Source of the DNA: Pseudomonas sp. DTU_2021_1001937_2_SI_NGA_ILE_001
GTDB taxonomy: Bacteria > Pseudomonadota > Gammaproteobacteria > Pseudomonadales > Pseudomonadaceae
Assembly (NCBI RefSeq): GCF_032463525.1
Contig: NZ_CP135971.1
Span: forward strand, 3,286,001-3,350,000
Direction of reading: 5' to 3'
DNA: 64,000 bases
Both the position numbers and the translations under genes were made by a program. The notes beneath the pieces are model-generated. The model made no database searches and was not told where the DNA came from. It saw only the letters and a list, made by a program, of their open reading frames with translations. Position 1 is the stretch's first letter. Each line of letters begins with the position of its first letter. Positions 53,769 to 64,000 of this stretch are shown piece by piece.

Positions 53769-55025
53769 ATGCTTGAACTTGCTGCTGCTTTCATCTGCCT
53801 CACCACCCTGCTCACGTATGTGAACTACCGCTTCATCGGCCTGCCGCCGACCATCGGCGTGATGGTCACCGCACTGCTGTTCTCGCTCGGCCTGCAAGGC
53901 CTGAGCCTGATGGGCTTTCCCGGCCTGGAAGAGCACGTGCAAGAACTGATCGGCCAGATCGACTTCGGCGACCTGCTGATGAACTGGATGCTGTCGTTCC
54001 TGCTGTTCGCCGGCGCACTGCACGTCAACCTGGCGGACCTGCGCAGCTACCGCTGGCCCATCGGTTTTCTGGCGACCTTCGGCGTGCTGATTGCCACTTT
54101 CGCGATCGGCAGCCTGGCCTGGTGGGTGTTCGCGATGTTCGGCTGGCACGTCAGTTACCTGTACTGCCTGCTGTTCGGCGCACTGATTTCGCCCACCGAC
54201 CCCATCGCCGTGCTGGGCGTGCTGCGTACCGCCAACGCCTCCAAGCCGCTGAAGACCACCATCGTGGGTGAGTCGCTGTTCAACGACGGCACCGCGGTAG
54301 TGGTGTTCACCGTGCTGCTGGGCATCGCCCAGCTGGGTGAAACCCCGAGCATGACCGACACCGCCATCCTGTTCGCCCATGAGGCCATTGGCGGCGTGCT
54401 GTACGGCGGGCTGATCGGCTATGTGGTGTACCTGATGATCAAGAGCATCGAGCAGTACCAGATCGAGGTGATGCTGACCCTGGCGCTGGTCATCGGCGGC
54501 TCGGCACTGGCCTCGGAGCTGCACGTTTCCGCGCCTATCGCCATGGTGGTGGCGGGGCTGATCATCGGTAACCTGGGGCGCAACCTGGCGATGAACGACA
54601 TGACCCGCCGCTACATGGACGGTTTCTGGGAACTGCTCGACGACATTCTCAACTCGCTGCTGTTCACGCTGATCGGCATGGAGCTGCTGCTGTTGCCGTT
54701 CTCCTGGCAGCACCTGTCGGCCGCCGCCCTGCTGGCGCTGGTCATCGTGCTGTCGCGCTTCGTCACCGTGGCCCCAGGCATCCTGCTGCTGCGCCGCTGG
54801 CGCGAGGTGCCGCGCGGCACCATCCGCATCCTCACCTGGGGCGGCCTGCGCGGCGGTGTATCGGTGGCCCTGGCCCTGGCGCTGCCGGCCGGTCCGGAGC
54901 GCGACGTGCTGCTGAGCATCACCTACATCGTGGTGTTGCTGTCGATCCTGCTGCAGGGGCTGACCATCGGCAAACTGGTGCGCTCGGTGACCGGCCAGCC
55001 GGCCGCGCAGACCACCGAGCATTAA
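53769..55025 (+). CDS. CPA1-family sodium/proton antiporter
   Basis: 418 residues from MLELAAAFICLTTLLTYVNY (an in-frame ATG at 53751 is an alternative). About twelve membrane helices. The exchanger motif FGALISPTDPIAVLGVLR and GESLFNDGTAVVVFTVLL carry the conserved aspartates of the NhaP/CPA1 ion site. GGLRGGVSVALALALP is the classic C-terminal half motif. Role: cation/proton exchange across the inner membrane. Confidence 0.92.
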   Translation: MLELAAAFICLTTLLTYVNYRFIGLPPTIGVMVTALLFSLGLQGLSLMGFPGLEEHVQELIGQIDFGDLLMNWMLSFLLFAGALHVNLADLRSYRWPIGFLATFGVLIATFAIGSLAWWVFAMFGWHVSYLYCLLFGALISPTDPIAVLGVLRTANASKPLKTTIVGESLFNDGTAVVVFTVLLGIAQLGETPSMTDTAILFAHEAIGGVLYGGLIGYVVYLMIKSIEQYQIEVMLTLALVIGGSALASELHVSAPIAMVVAGLIIGNLGRNLAMNDMTRRYMDGFWELLDDILNSLLFTLIGMELLLLPFSWQHLSAAALLALVIVLSRFVTVAPGILLLRRWREVPRGTIRILTWGGLRGGVSVALALALPAGPERDVLLSITYIVVLLSILLQGLTIGKLVRSVTGQPAAQTTEH

Positions 55026-55042
55026 GCCGAGGGCTGGAGACT

Positions 55043-55100
55043 GGTAGGCGCGGCTTCAGCCGCGCAAGGATTCCCGGCCTGAAGCCGGTCCTACCAGGTC
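55043..55100. repeat. Short REP-like inverted repeat
   Basis: GTAGGCGCGGCTTCAGCCGC and CGGCCTGAAGCCGGTCCTAC after the antiporter stop, a compact variant that can serve as terminator between converging genes. Confidence 0.75.
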
Positions 55101-55498
55101 CAGCCAGGCGGCAGGATGGCCAGGCCGAACAGCGCGGTGATCAGTCCGAAGCCTGCCAGCCAGGCCAGCGAGCGCAATCGATGCAGGTCGGCCAGGTAGA
55201 AGGTGATGAACAGCACACGCGAAATCACATAGGCCACGGCCATGAGGTTGATGACCCCCGCCTGGACGTGGCCCGCCAGCCACGCAGCGAGTATTGCGCA
55301 AGCGAAGGCCGGGTTGGTTTCAAAGCCGTTGAGCTGGGCATTGTGCGCGCGCTTGGCCAACCCCTGCAGGTTGTCCAGAAATGCCCGAGGGTCGCGATTG
55401 TGGTGCAGGCGAAAGCACCCGCTGGCGGCTCTGGCGATGATCGCGCACAGGTACGGCAGCGTCAGCGCGATCCACACGCATGCGAAAGCGACGGTCAT
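55091..55498 (-). CDS. MAPEG family membrane protein 2
   Basis: 135 residues from the ATG at 55498: MTVAFACVWIALTLPYLCAI, LHHNRDPRAFLDNLQGLAKR, FITFYLADLHRLRSLAWLAG. Paralogue of the 52294-52695 product with the same NxDPRAFLxxLQGLxxRAHxAQLN core. The two flank the transporter pair. Role unknown, glutathione-linked by family. Confidence 0.88.
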   Translation of the reverse strand: MTVAFACVWIALTLPYLCAIIARAASGCFRLHHNRDPRAFLDNLQGLAKRAHNAQLNGFETNPAFACAILAAWLAGHVQAGVINLMAVAYVISRVLFITFYLADLHRLRSLAWLAGFGLITALFGLAILPPGWTW

Positions 55499-55714
55499 AC
55501 CTCCGCTCCTTCCTGCTGGCTTCATGCCGCGTCGGCCAAGACCGGATGCCGGCCGATGCAATGCTCCTGAATGCCAAGTCTAGTTGCCGCTGCCGTGCGC
55601 CGAACGCGCTGGGCCAGGGGCCGGATGAACGGATTGTGTTAAAAAAATGCGGCAGCCCCCGGCACTGCACGTACACTCAGGGCTGTGTCCGGTTGCCGCT
55701 ATGCAGGAGCAAGC

Positions 55715-56533
55715 ATGTCCACCCCCGAGAAACCGCCCACCCCGGGCGGCGCCCCGATGATTCCCGACCAACGCCGCGAGCAGATGCTGCGCCAGCTGCG
55801 CAAGCACCAGGTGCTCAGCGTCCATCAGTTGATGGAAATGTTCGACTGCTCGCACATGACCATCCGTCGTGACATCGCTCTGCTGGAACAACAGGGCCGT
55901 GCGTACTCGGTCACCGGAGGGGTGCGCATCGCCAGCCAGTTGCACAGCGAGCCCAGCCACCAGTCCAAGGCGGTGGTCGAGCTGCCGCAGAAGCAGGCCA
56001 TGGCACGCCTGGCCGCCAGCCTGCTGCACCCGGACATGACCGTGTACCTGGACGCCGGCACCACCACTCTGGAGATCGTCCCGCACATCACCGCGCTAAC
56101 GGGCATGACCGTGGTCACCAACGACTTCGGCATCGTGCAGGCCCTGGCCGACGCCAACCATGTGGACGTCATTCACACCGGCGGGTTGCTCGACCATCCC
56201 AACATCTCCAGCGTCGGCGGCCTGGCGGCGGCGACCCTGCGCCAGCTGGCCACCGACATCGCGTTCATCTCCACCAGTTCCTGGGACCTGCAGCGCGGCA
56301 CCACCACGCCCTCGGCGCTGAAGGTCGAGGTCAAGCAGGCGGCCATGCAGTCGGCCTCGCGCAGCGTGTTGATCGCCACCAGCTCCAAATACGGCACCTT
56401 CGGCATGTACAAGGTCGCCGCCCTGGAACAGTTCGACACCCTCATCACCGACGACGCCCTCACCCCCGCCGCTGCCGACAGCATTCGCCACCAGCGCATC
56501 GAACTGCTGCTGGCGACCGCCCAGGTTTCCTGA
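55715..56533 (+). CDS. DeoR/GlpR-type regulator of the threonate cluster
   Basis: 272 residues. The N-terminal winged helix (RREQMLRQLRKHQVLSVHQL; recognition helix MFDCSHMTIRRDIALLEQQG) and the C-terminal sugar-phosphate isomerase-like sensor (MTVYLDAGTTTLEIVPHI; VVTNDFGIVQAL; SSKYGTFGMYKVA) define the DeoR family. AGGAGCAAGC precedes the ATG. It lies upstream of and in line with ltnD-otnK-otnC-GntP-otnI, so it most likely represses the cluster and responds to a phosphorylated intermediate. Confidence 0.88.
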   Translation: MSTPEKPPTPGGAPMIPDQRREQMLRQLRKHQVLSVHQLMEMFDCSHMTIRRDIALLEQQGRAYSVTGGVRIASQLHSEPSHQSKAVVELPQKQAMARLAASLLHPDMTVYLDAGTTTLEIVPHITALTGMTVVTNDFGIVQALADANHVDVIHTGGLLDHPNISSVGGLAAATLRQLATDIAFISTSSWDLQRGTTTPSALKVEVKQAAMQSASRSVLIATSSKYGTFGMYKVAALEQFDTLITDDALTPAAADSIRHQRIELLLATAQVS

Positions 56534-56617
56534 TTCCCCCGCATTTCCGGCTGCCGCCTCGCTGGCAGCCGACCTGAACGTCCACTTCGCCAGCGCATTG
56601 CAGGGCCTGGGCACTTC

Positions 56618-56692
56618 GTTGGAGCGAGCTTGCTCGCGAAAGGATTCGCCACGCCGTGATGCCCTTCGCGAGCCAGCGCGCTCCCAGGAATG
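56618..56692. repeat. REP-type palindromic element
   Basis: GTTGGAGCGAGCTTGCTCGC and TTCGCGAGCCAGCGCGCTCC, the right arm degenerate. Confidence 0.75.
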
Positions 56693-56718
56693 CTCTTCCG
56701 AAAGGCCCGCTCGTCGAT

Positions 56719-56764
56719 GTGAACATTTGTTAAATTGAAAAAATACTTCACATTATTTGTTCAC
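56719..56764. promoter_or_regulatory. Putative DeoR-type operator region before ltnD
   Basis: Inverted GTGAACA (56719) and TGTTCAC (56758) flank an AT-rich stretch that is unusual for this genome, 85 bp before ltnD; CTTCACATT occurs twice (56747 and 56778). The spacing and location suit a dimeric or looped DeoR-family repressor. Confidence 0.5.
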
Positions 56765-56848
56765 TGATCCACTATCGGCTTCACATTTCAGAACAATCAA
56801 GCCGTCAGCCAGCATGACGCGCGACGGCACAGACCGAGGATGACTGCA

Positions 56849-57745
56849 ATGACTCAATCGAATGTCGGTGTGATCGGCCTGGGCGCCATGGGTCTGGGCA
56901 TTGCCCGCTCCCTGCTGCGCAATGGCTTCAAGGTGCATGCCTGCGACGTGCGCAACGAGGTGGTGCAGGCATTCGCCGCCGAGGGCGGTGTGGCCTGCGC
57001 TTCGCCGGCCGAGATGGCCGCCGCCTGCGACGTGGTCATCACAGTAGTGGTCAATGCCGAGCAGACCGAAACCGTATTGTTCGGTGACAACGGTGCCGTC
57101 GCCGGCCTGCGCCCTGGCAGCCTGGTGATCGGCTGCGCCACCGTTGCCCCGACCTTCGCCGTGGAGCTGGGCCAGCGCCTGGCCGACAAGGGCCTGGCCT
57201 ACCTCGATGCGCCGATCTCCGGTGGCGCCGCCAAGGCCGCCGCGGGCCAGATGACCATGATGACCTCCGGCCCTGCCGACGCCTACGCCAAGGCCGAAGC
57301 CGTGCTGGCCGGCATGGCGGGCAAGGTGTATCGCCTGGGTGACGTCCACGGCCTGGGCTCCAAGGTCAAGATCATCAACCAGCTGCTGGCCGGTGTGCAC
57401 ATCGCCGCCAGCGCCGAAGCCATGGCCCTGGGCCTGCGCGAAGGCGTGGATGCCGATGCCCTGTACGAAGTGATCACCAACAGCGCCGGCAACTCGTGGA
57501 TGTTCGAGAACCGCGTGCCGCACATCCTCAACGCCGACTACACGCCACTGTCGGCCGTGGACATCTTCGTCAAGGACCTGGGCCTGGTGCTGGATACCGC
57601 CCGCACCAGCAAATTCCCGCTGCCGCTGTCGGCCACCGCGCACCAGATGTTCATGCAGGCCTCCAGCGCCGGTTTCGGCCGCGAGGACGACTCTGCGGTC
57701 ATCAAGATCTTCCCAGGCATCGAACTGCCCAAGGCCAAGGAGTAA
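56849..57745 (+). CDS. ltnD: L-threonate dehydrogenase
   Basis: 298-residue beta-hydroxyacid dehydrogenase, L-threonate to 2-oxo-tetronate with NAD. Rossmann motif GVIGLGAMGLGIARSLLRNG, substrate loop YLDAPISGGAAKAAAGQMTM, catalytic lysine in GLGSKVKIINQLLAGVH. The ATG at 56849 is spaced correctly from GAGG; an ATG at 56840 overlaps it. Followed three bases later by otnK. The gene set in this cluster identifies threonate as substrate. Confidence 0.92.
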   Translation: MTQSNVGVIGLGAMGLGIARSLLRNGFKVHACDVRNEVVQAFAAEGGVACASPAEMAAACDVVITVVVNAEQTETVLFGDNGAVAGLRPGSLVIGCATVAPTFAVELGQRLADKGLAYLDAPISGGAAKAAAGQMTMMTSGPADAYAKAEAVLAGMAGKVYRLGDVHGLGSKVKIINQLLAGVHIAASAEAMALGLREGVDADALYEVITNSAGNSWMFENRVPHILNADYTPLSAVDIFVKDLGLVLDTARTSKFPLPLSATAHQMFMQASSAGFGREDDSAVIKIFPGIELPKAKE

Positions 57746-57748
57746 CCC

Positions 57749-59035
57749 ATGAGCGTGACCTCCCGCCCGCTGCTGGGCTGCATCGCCGATGACTTCACCG
57801 GCGCCACCGACCTGGCCAACATGCTGGTACGCGGCGGCATGCGCACCGTGCAGAGCATCGGCATTCCCAGCGCCGAAGTGGCCGCCGGCCTCGACGCCGA
57901 TGCCATCGTCATCGCCCTGAAGTCGCGCACCACACCGGCCGCCGAAGCCGTCGAGGAATCGCTGGCCGCCATGCAGTGGCTGCGCGAGCGTGGCTGCGAG
58001 CAGATTTTCTTCAAGTACTGCTCGACCTTCGACTCCACCCCGGCCGGCAACATCGGCCAGGTCAGCGAGGCCCTGCTGGCCAAGCTGGGCGGCGACTTCA
58101 GCATCGCCTGCCCGGCATTCCCGGAGAATGGCCGCACCATCTTCCGTGGCCACCTGTTCGTGCAAGACCAATTGCTCAACGAATCGGGCATGCAGAACCA
58201 CCCGCTGACGCCCATGGGCGACGCCAACCTGCTGCGCGTGCTGGATGCCCAGACCCAGGGCAAGGTCGGCCTGCTGCGCTACGACAGCGTGGCCAAGGGT
58301 GTCGACGCCGTGCGTGCGCGCATCGCCGAACTGCGTGCCGAAGGCGTGACCATGGCCATCGCCGATGCCGTGTCGGACGCCGACCTCTACACCCTGGGCG
58401 AAGCCTGCGCCGACCTGCCGCTGCTCACCGGTGGCTCGGGCCTGGCCCTGGGCCTGCCGGGCAACTTCCGCAAGGCCGGCAAGCTGCGCGACATCGACGC
58501 CGCCCAACGTATCGACATTCCTGGCGGTGAAGTGGTGTTGGCCGGCAGTGCCTCGGTGGCCACCAACGGCCAGGTCATCGCCTGGCTGGAAGCCGGTCGC
58601 CCGGCGCTGCGCATCGACCCGCTGGCCCTGGCCGCCGGCCAGCCGGTGGTCGAACAGGCCATCGCCTTCGCCCGCGATGCCGAGCAGACCGTACTGATCT
58701 ACGCCACCAGCACCCCGGACGAAGTCAAGGCCGTGCAACAGAAACTCGGCGCCGAGCGTGCCGGTGCCATGGTCGAAGACGCCCTGGGGCAGATCGCCAA
58801 GGGCCTGCTGGACGCTGGCGTGCGCCGTTTCGTGGTCGCGGGTGGAGAAACCTCCGGTGCCGTGGTCCAGGCCCTGGGCGTGCAACTGCTGAAGATCGGC
58901 GCGCAGATCGACCCGGGCGTACCGGCGACGGTCAGCGACGGTGAACAACCGCTCGCCCTGGCATTGAAGTCGGGCAACTTCGGTGCCCGCGACTTCTTCG
59001 CCAAGGCCCTGAAACAGCTGGCGGGAGAAGCCTGA
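57749..59035 (+). CDS. otnK: 3-oxo-tetronate kinase
   Basis: 428-residue DUF1537-family kinase that phosphorylates 3-oxo-tetronate at O4. Seen: LLGCIADDFTGATDLANMLV at the start, KYCSTFDSTPAGNIGQVSEA, CPAFPENGRTIFRGHLFVQD, and the C-terminal nucleotide region RRFVVAGGETSGAVVQALG. Length normal. Its stop overlaps the otnC start (ATGA). Confidence 0.94.
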   Translation: MSVTSRPLLGCIADDFTGATDLANMLVRGGMRTVQSIGIPSAEVAAGLDADAIVIALKSRTTPAAEAVEESLAAMQWLRERGCEQIFFKYCSTFDSTPAGNIGQVSEALLAKLGGDFSIACPAFPENGRTIFRGHLFVQDQLLNESGMQNHPLTPMGDANLLRVLDAQTQGKVGLLRYDSVAKGVDAVRARIAELRAEGVTMAIADAVSDADLYTLGEACADLPLLTGGSGLALGLPGNFRKAGKLRDIDAAQRIDIPGGEVVLAGSASVATNGQVIAWLEAGRPALRIDPLALAAGQPVVEQAIAFARDAEQTVLIYATSTPDEVKAVQQKLGAERAGAMVEDALGQIAKGLLDAGVRRFVVAGGETSGAVVQALGVQLLKIGAQIDPGVPATVSDGEQPLALALKSGNFGARDFFAKALKQLAGEA

Positions 59036-59673
59036 TGAGCAATGAAAAAGCCCTGCGCGAGGAAATCTGCGATGTCGGTCGGCTGCTGTATGGCCGCGGC
59101 TACACCGTGGGCAGCGCCGGCAACATCAGCGCACGCCTGGACGACGGCTGGCTGATCACCCCCACCGACGCCTGCCTGGGTCGCATGCACCCGGACGACA
59201 TCGCCAAGGTCAACTTGGCGGGCGAGTGGGTGTCGGGCAACAAACCGTCCAAGACCCTGGCCCTGCACCGCCAGGTCTATGACCGCAACCCGGAAGTCGG
59301 TGGCGTGGTGCACACCCACTCCACCCACCTGGTGGCGCTGACCCTGGCCGGCGTATGGCGTGAAGACGACATCCTGCCGCCGCTGACCCCCTACCAGGTG
59401 ATGAAGGTCGGCCACATCCCGCTGATCGGCTACCAGCGCCCCGGCTCGCCCATCGTGGCCGAGCGCGTCGCGCAGCTGGCCAACAGCGTGCGTGGCGTGA
59501 TGCTCGAACGCCTGGGCCCGGTGATCTGGGAAAGCTCGGTGGCCAAGGCCTGCTATGCCCTCGAAGAACTCGAGGAAACCGCCCGACTGTGGCTGATGAG
59601 CGAGCCAAAACCCGCTCCTCTGCCGGAACAGGCGCTGGAAGAACTCAACGAGGTCTTTGGCGCGAAGTGGTAA
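59035..59673 (+). CDS. otnC: 3-oxo-tetronate 4-phosphate decarboxylase
   Basis: 212-residue class II aldolase-family enzyme that decarboxylates 3-oxo-tetronate 4-phosphate to dihydroxyacetone phosphate. Motifs GYTVGSAGNISARLDDGWLI, PTDACLGRMHPDDIAKV and zinc site VVHTHSTHLVALTL are all present. Overlaps otnK by one codon's worth (ATGA) and precedes the permease. Confidence 0.94.
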   Translation: MSNEKALREEICDVGRLLYGRGYTVGSAGNISARLDDGWLITPTDACLGRMHPDDIAKVNLAGEWVSGNKPSKTLALHRQVYDRNPEVGGVVHTHSTHLVALTLAGVWREDDILPPLTPYQVMKVGHIPLIGYQRPGSPIVAERVAQLANSVRGVMLERLGPVIWESSVAKACYALEELEETARLWLMSEPKPAPLPEQALEELNEVFGAKW

Positions 59674-59756
59674 TGCCAACCCCATGTCCGGGTGCCCCTG
59701 TGCGGTGCCCGGTCGGCCCCGGCGCTGCCGGAAAACAATAAAAAACGAGAATTGAA

Positions 59757-61214
59757 ATGACGCCATTCATGTTGATGCTGATTGCCGGTGCCGGTATCGC
59801 ACTGCTGCTGTTTCTGGTCCTCAAGTACAAGTTCCAGCCCTTCGTGGCGCTGATGCTGGTGAGCATCATCGTCGCCCTGGTGGCCGGGGTTAAACCCGCC
59901 GACCTGGTGGCGACCATCGAGGGCGGCATGGGCAAGACCCTTGGCCACATCGCGATCATCATTGCCCTGGGCGCGATGATCGGGCGCATCATCGAGTTGT
60001 CCGGCGGCGCCGAGGCGCTGGCCAAGACCCTCATCGAGCGCTTCGGCAACCGGCGCACGCCGCTGGCGCTGACCGTGGCCGGCTTCATGGTCGGTATTCC
60101 GGTGTTCTTCGAGGTGGGTGTGATCATCCTCATGCCGCTGGCCTACGGCGTGGCGCGCACCGCACGCAAGCCGCTGCTGATCTTCGCCCTGCCGATGTGC
60201 GCCGCGCTGCTGGCGGTGCATGCCTTCCTGCCGCCGCACCCCGGTGCCGTGGCCGCTGCCAGCCAGTTGGGCGCCGACCTGGGTCGCGTACTGCTGCTGG
60301 GCATTCCGCTGGTCGCGGTGGTGTGCATGGTCGGTTATTTCATTGCCGGGCGCATGACCCGCAAGACCTACCCGATGACCGACGACATCCGTGCCGAGGT
60401 CTACGGCCCGCACGTGACCAACGCCGACCTGGAGGCCTGGGCGCGCAACGACTACTCCACCGTGCGTGAAGTGGCCGAGAGCAAGGAATTCGGTGCCGAG
60501 GCCAACGCCAGCAGCCTGGCCAAAAGCCTGCCGGCAGCCCCTGCCCCGGGTTTCGGCCTGATCATCGCGCTTATCCTGCTGCCCATCGTGCTGATTCTGC
60601 TTGGCACCCTGGCTACCACCCTGCTGCCGGCCGGTTCCGCGCTGCGTGACGTGCTGACCGTACTGGGTGCGCCGCTGGTGGCCCTGCTGATCGACACCCT
60701 GCTGTGCGCCTGGCTGCTCGGCTCGCGCCGTGGCTGGAGCCGTTCGCAGGTCTCCGACGTGATCGGTTCGGCCCTGCCGGGCGTGGCCATGGTGATCCTC
60801 ATCGCCGGCGCCGGTGGCGTGTTCGGCAAGGTGCTGGTCGACACCGGCATCGGTGCCGTGGTCTCCGAGGCGCTGCGCCACACCGGCCTGCCGGTCCTGG
60901 CCCTGGGCTTCATCCTGACCATGCTGCTGCGTGCGGTGCAGGGTTCGACCACCGTGGCGCTGGTGACCACTGCGGGTATTCTCAGCCCGCTGATCGCCAC
61001 CCTCGACCTGTCGGCCAACCAGCTGGCGCTGCTGTGCCTGGCCATGGGCGGTGGCGGCCTGGCGATGTCGCACATCAACGACGCCGGCTACTGGATGTTC
61101 ACCAAGCTGGCCGGCCTGAACGTCGCTGATGGCCTGCGCACCTGGACCGTGCTGGTGACTATCCTGGGTACCCTGGGCTTCGCCATGACCCTGGTCCTGT
61201 GGCCATTCGTATGA
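59757..61214 (+). CDS. GntP-family permease, likely tetronate importer
   Basis: 485-residue inner-membrane GntP symporter with 12-14 helices: ALMLVSIIVALVAGVKPADL, GGMGKTLGHIAIIIALGAMI, PVFFEVGVIILMPLAYGVAR, LPPHPGAVAAASQLGADLGR, MGGGGLAMSHINDAGYWMF. Gluconate-type family; location within ltn/otn genes implies L-threonate (or another tetronate) uptake. It lies between otnC and otnI. Confidence 0.9.
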   Translation: MTPFMLMLIAGAGIALLLFLVLKYKFQPFVALMLVSIIVALVAGVKPADLVATIEGGMGKTLGHIAIIIALGAMIGRIIELSGGAEALAKTLIERFGNRRTPLALTVAGFMVGIPVFFEVGVIILMPLAYGVARTARKPLLIFALPMCAALLAVHAFLPPHPGAVAAASQLGADLGRVLLLGIPLVAVVCMVGYFIAGRMTRKTYPMTDDIRAEVYGPHVTNADLEAWARNDYSTVREVAESKEFGAEANASSLAKSLPAAPAPGFGLIIALILLPIVLILLGTLATTLLPAGSALRDVLTVLGAPLVALLIDTLLCAWLLGSRRGWSRSQVSDVIGSALPGVAMVILIAGAGGVFGKVLVDTGIGAVVSEALRHTGLPVLALGFILTMLLRAVQGSTTVALVTTAGILSPLIATLDLSANQLALLCLAMGGGGLAMSHINDAGYWMFTKLAGLNVADGLRTWTVLVTILGTLGFAMTLVLWPFV

Positions 61215-61279
61215 GACACGGCGAGCGCTGCGGCGCTCGCCCCGCTCACCTTCCGCTGATCTGAAAAGAGAGAGCCTCC

Positions 61280-62059
61280 ATGCCTCGTTTCGCCGCCAAC
61301 CTCAGCATGCTGTACCCGCAGCATGACTTCCTGGACCGCTTCGCCGCGGCCGCCGCCGACGGCTTTGCGGCGGTGGAGTACCTGTTTCCCTACGACTACA
61401 GCGCCCAGGAGCTGAAACAGCGCCTGAGCGACAACGGTCTGGTGCAGGCGCTGTTCAACGCCCCGCCAGGGGACTGGGCAGCCGGCGAGCGCGGCATCGC
61501 CAGCCTGCCGGGGCGCGAGGCGGAGTTCCGTGCCGGTGTGGCCAAGGCGCTGGAATACGCCCAGGTGCTGGGCAACGACCGCATCCACGTGATGGCCGGC
61601 CTGCTGCCCGATGAAGCACTGCGCGACAAGCACCAGGCGGTGTACCTGGAAAACCTCGCCTACGCCGCCGACCAGGCGCGCGGCGCGGGGGTGACGGTGC
61701 TGATCGAGCCGATCAACACCCGTGACATGCCGGGCTTCTTCCTCAACCGCCAGGACCAGGCTCAAGCCATCGTCCGCCAGGTGGGCGCCGACAACCTCAA
61801 GGTGCAGTTCGACTGCTACCACTGCCAGATCGTCGAAGGCGACCTGACCGTGAAGCTGCGTCGTGATTTCGCCGGTATCGGCCACATCCAGATCGCCGGC
61901 GTGCCGGACCGCCACGAACCGGACCTGGGCGAGCTGAACTACGCCCACCTGTTCGAGGTGATCGACGAGCTGGGCTACACCGGCTGGATCGGCTGCGAAT
62001 ACCGCCCCAAGGGCGACACCAGCGAAGGCCTGGAGTGGCTGCGCCGCCTCAAGGCCTGA
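61280..62059 (+). CDS. otnI: 2-oxo-tetronate isomerase
   Basis: 259-residue hydroxypyruvate isomerase-family TIM barrel, 2-oxo-tetronate to 3-oxo-tetronate. Motifs: [80 protein letters not shown] and [20 protein letters not shown] with metal-binding E, D, H and E. It completes the pathway threonate to DHAP in this operon. Confidence 0.93.
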   Translation: MPRFAANLSMLYPQHDFLDRFAAAAADGFAAVEYLFPYDYSAQELKQRLSDNGLVQALFNAPPGDWAAGERGIASLPGREAEFRAGVAKALEYAQVLGNDRIHVMAGLLPDEALRDKHQAVYLENLAYAADQARGAGVTVLIEPINTRDMPGFFLNRQDQAQAIVRQVGADNLKVQFDCYHCQIVEGDLTVKLRRDFAGIGHIQIAGVPDRHEPDLGELNYAHLFEVIDELGYTGWIGCEYRPKGDTSEGLEWLRRLKA

Positions 62060-62133
62060 GGGTCGCTTCGCCCCCTGAACGGCCCTGTCCGGGCTAAAAC
62101 CGATTCGGCTCGGTTAAGCGCTTTGCGGTTTTA

Positions 62134-62222
62134 GTGGGAGCGAGCTTGCTCGCGAAAAGCTGGCAAAGTCTCTGAGTTTGCTGTGAACCTGACGCCGCCT
62201 TCGCGAGCAAGCTCGCTCCCAC
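62134..62222. repeat. REP-type palindromic element
   Basis: GTGGGAGCGAGCTTGCTCGC and TTCGCGAGCAAGCTCGCTCC between the converging otnI and thioesterase genes; same class as at 18.4 kb. Confidence 0.88.
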
Positions 62223-62282
62223 GGTGTAATCGAACTGCATGGCGGCTGAAACCGGAATGACCGGCTCCGCCGCCCAAAGGGC

Positions 62283-62684
62283 TTACTCGTCGTCCGGCTC
62301 GTCGAACTGGTCCTTGATGTAGCGAATCTCGGTACGCCCGTGTGGCGCCGGCTGGCCGTCGTCACCGAGGTTGACGAAGACCATCTTCTCTACGGTGAGA
62401 ATGCTCTTGCGGGTGATCTTGTTGCGCACCTGGCAGCGCAGGGTGATGGACGTGCGACCGAACTCGGTGGCGGTGATGCCCAGCTCGATGATGTCGCCCT
62501 GGCGCGAGGCGCTGACGAAGTTGATTTCCGAAATGTACTTGGTCACCACGCGCTGGTTGCCCAGCTGGACGATGGCGTAGATCGCCGCCTCTTCGTCGAT
62601 CCAGCGCAGCAGGCTGCCACCGAACAGGGTGCCGTTGGGGTTGAGGTCTTCGGGTTTTACCCATTTGCGGGTATGGAAGTTCAT
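62283..62684 (-). CDS. Acyl-CoA thioesterase (hotdog fold, YciA-like)
   Basis: 133 residues: MNFHTRKWVKPEDLNPNGTL, FGGSLLRWIDEEAAIYAIVQ, VTKYISEINFVSASRQGDII, ELGITATEFGRTSITLRCQV. The N-x-x-G-T-L-F-G-G and D (WIDEEAA) catalytic region define the hotdog acyl-CoA hydrolase family. Cytosolic; substrate range unknown. It is divergent from the SAH riboswitch/ahcY unit. Confidence 0.9.
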   Translation of the reverse strand: MNFHTRKWVKPEDLNPNGTLFGGSLLRWIDEEAAIYAIVQLGNQRVVTKYISEINFVSASRQGDIIELGITATEFGRTSITLRCQVRNKITRKSILTVEKMVFVNLGDDGQPAPHGRTEIRYIKDQFDEPDDE

Positions 62685-62835
62685 GGTTGCTCCTGCACGA
62701 CGGCCAATGGATACGGAGCATGATGGCAGACCCGCTGGCCATCCGATAGAAAACCTTGGGCTGGCTCGCCAGCGAGGCTATACTGCCACCCGTTTTCAAA
62801 CGGTCATCACCTCTTGATACCGTTCCCGCCACCCA

Positions 62836-64000
<1,165 letters not shown>

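Overview
The window is GC-rich (roughly 65 percent by eye), densely coded and full of REP palindromes. Its gene set (gbcA/gbcB, dgcA/dgcB with dedicated ETF subunits, fba-pgk-epd-tktA, an ArsR-methyltransferase next to metK, ahcY behind an SAH riboswitch) points to a fluorescent Pseudomonas of the P. putida group. Both window edges cut genes: alaC on the left and ahcY on the right.

Positions 1-5.4 kb carry alaC, a TraX-family membrane protein, ltaE (threonine aldolase), a divergent second ZapA-like gene with a coiled-coil partner, and a methyl-accepting chemotaxis protein. Positions 5.5-17.2 kb form the glycine betaine to sarcosine block. gbcA and gbcB (Rieske monooxygenase and its reductase) are divergent, and a six-gene minus-strand operon follows: dipeptidase, DUF5943 protein, dgcA, dgcB, etfA, etfB. 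Between gbcA and etfB lies a roughly 720-bp non-coding stretch with a cluster of DnaA-box-like nonamers. More exact boxes continue inside the two etf genes.

Positions 17.4-27.6 kb hold an LprI-like protein, a DUF3010 protein, fba, three small secreted or lipoprotein genes, pgk, epd, tktA, then a divergent ArsR-methyltransferase regulator and metK. A perfect 12-bp inverted repeat sits between tktA and the regulator.

Positions 28.0-48.7 kb are the accessory heart of the window. A two-partner secretion system (TpsB transporter and a 3016-residue CdiA/FHA-like TpsA) is followed by about 10 kb of orphan toxin-tip and immunity modules. The TpsA C-terminus is a Hint (Hedgehog/intein-type) domain and then a toxin. 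Downstream the Hint coding sequence recurs five times, always without its catalytic Cys end and often broken. Each copy is, or was, joined to a different toxin (NS_2 nuclease, probable papain-like protease, AHH nuclease, unrecognised types) with a cognate immunity gene, commonly overlapping by ATGA. Decayed fragments, duplicated immunity blocks, an IS66 transposase tail, a VbhA-like Fic antitoxin with an 11-bp phased repeat array, and an octamer tandem repeat are interspersed. The likely logic is a library of alternative tips that can recombine into tpsA through the shared Hint sequence.

Positions 48.8-64 kb return to core genes: a LysE exporter, ligB, DUF1090, two MAPEG proteins, an EamA transporter and a CPA1 antiporter. 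A complete L-threonate catabolic cluster follows (DeoR regulator, ltnD, otnK, otnC, GntP permease, otnI), then a thioesterase and the SAH riboswitch with ahcY.
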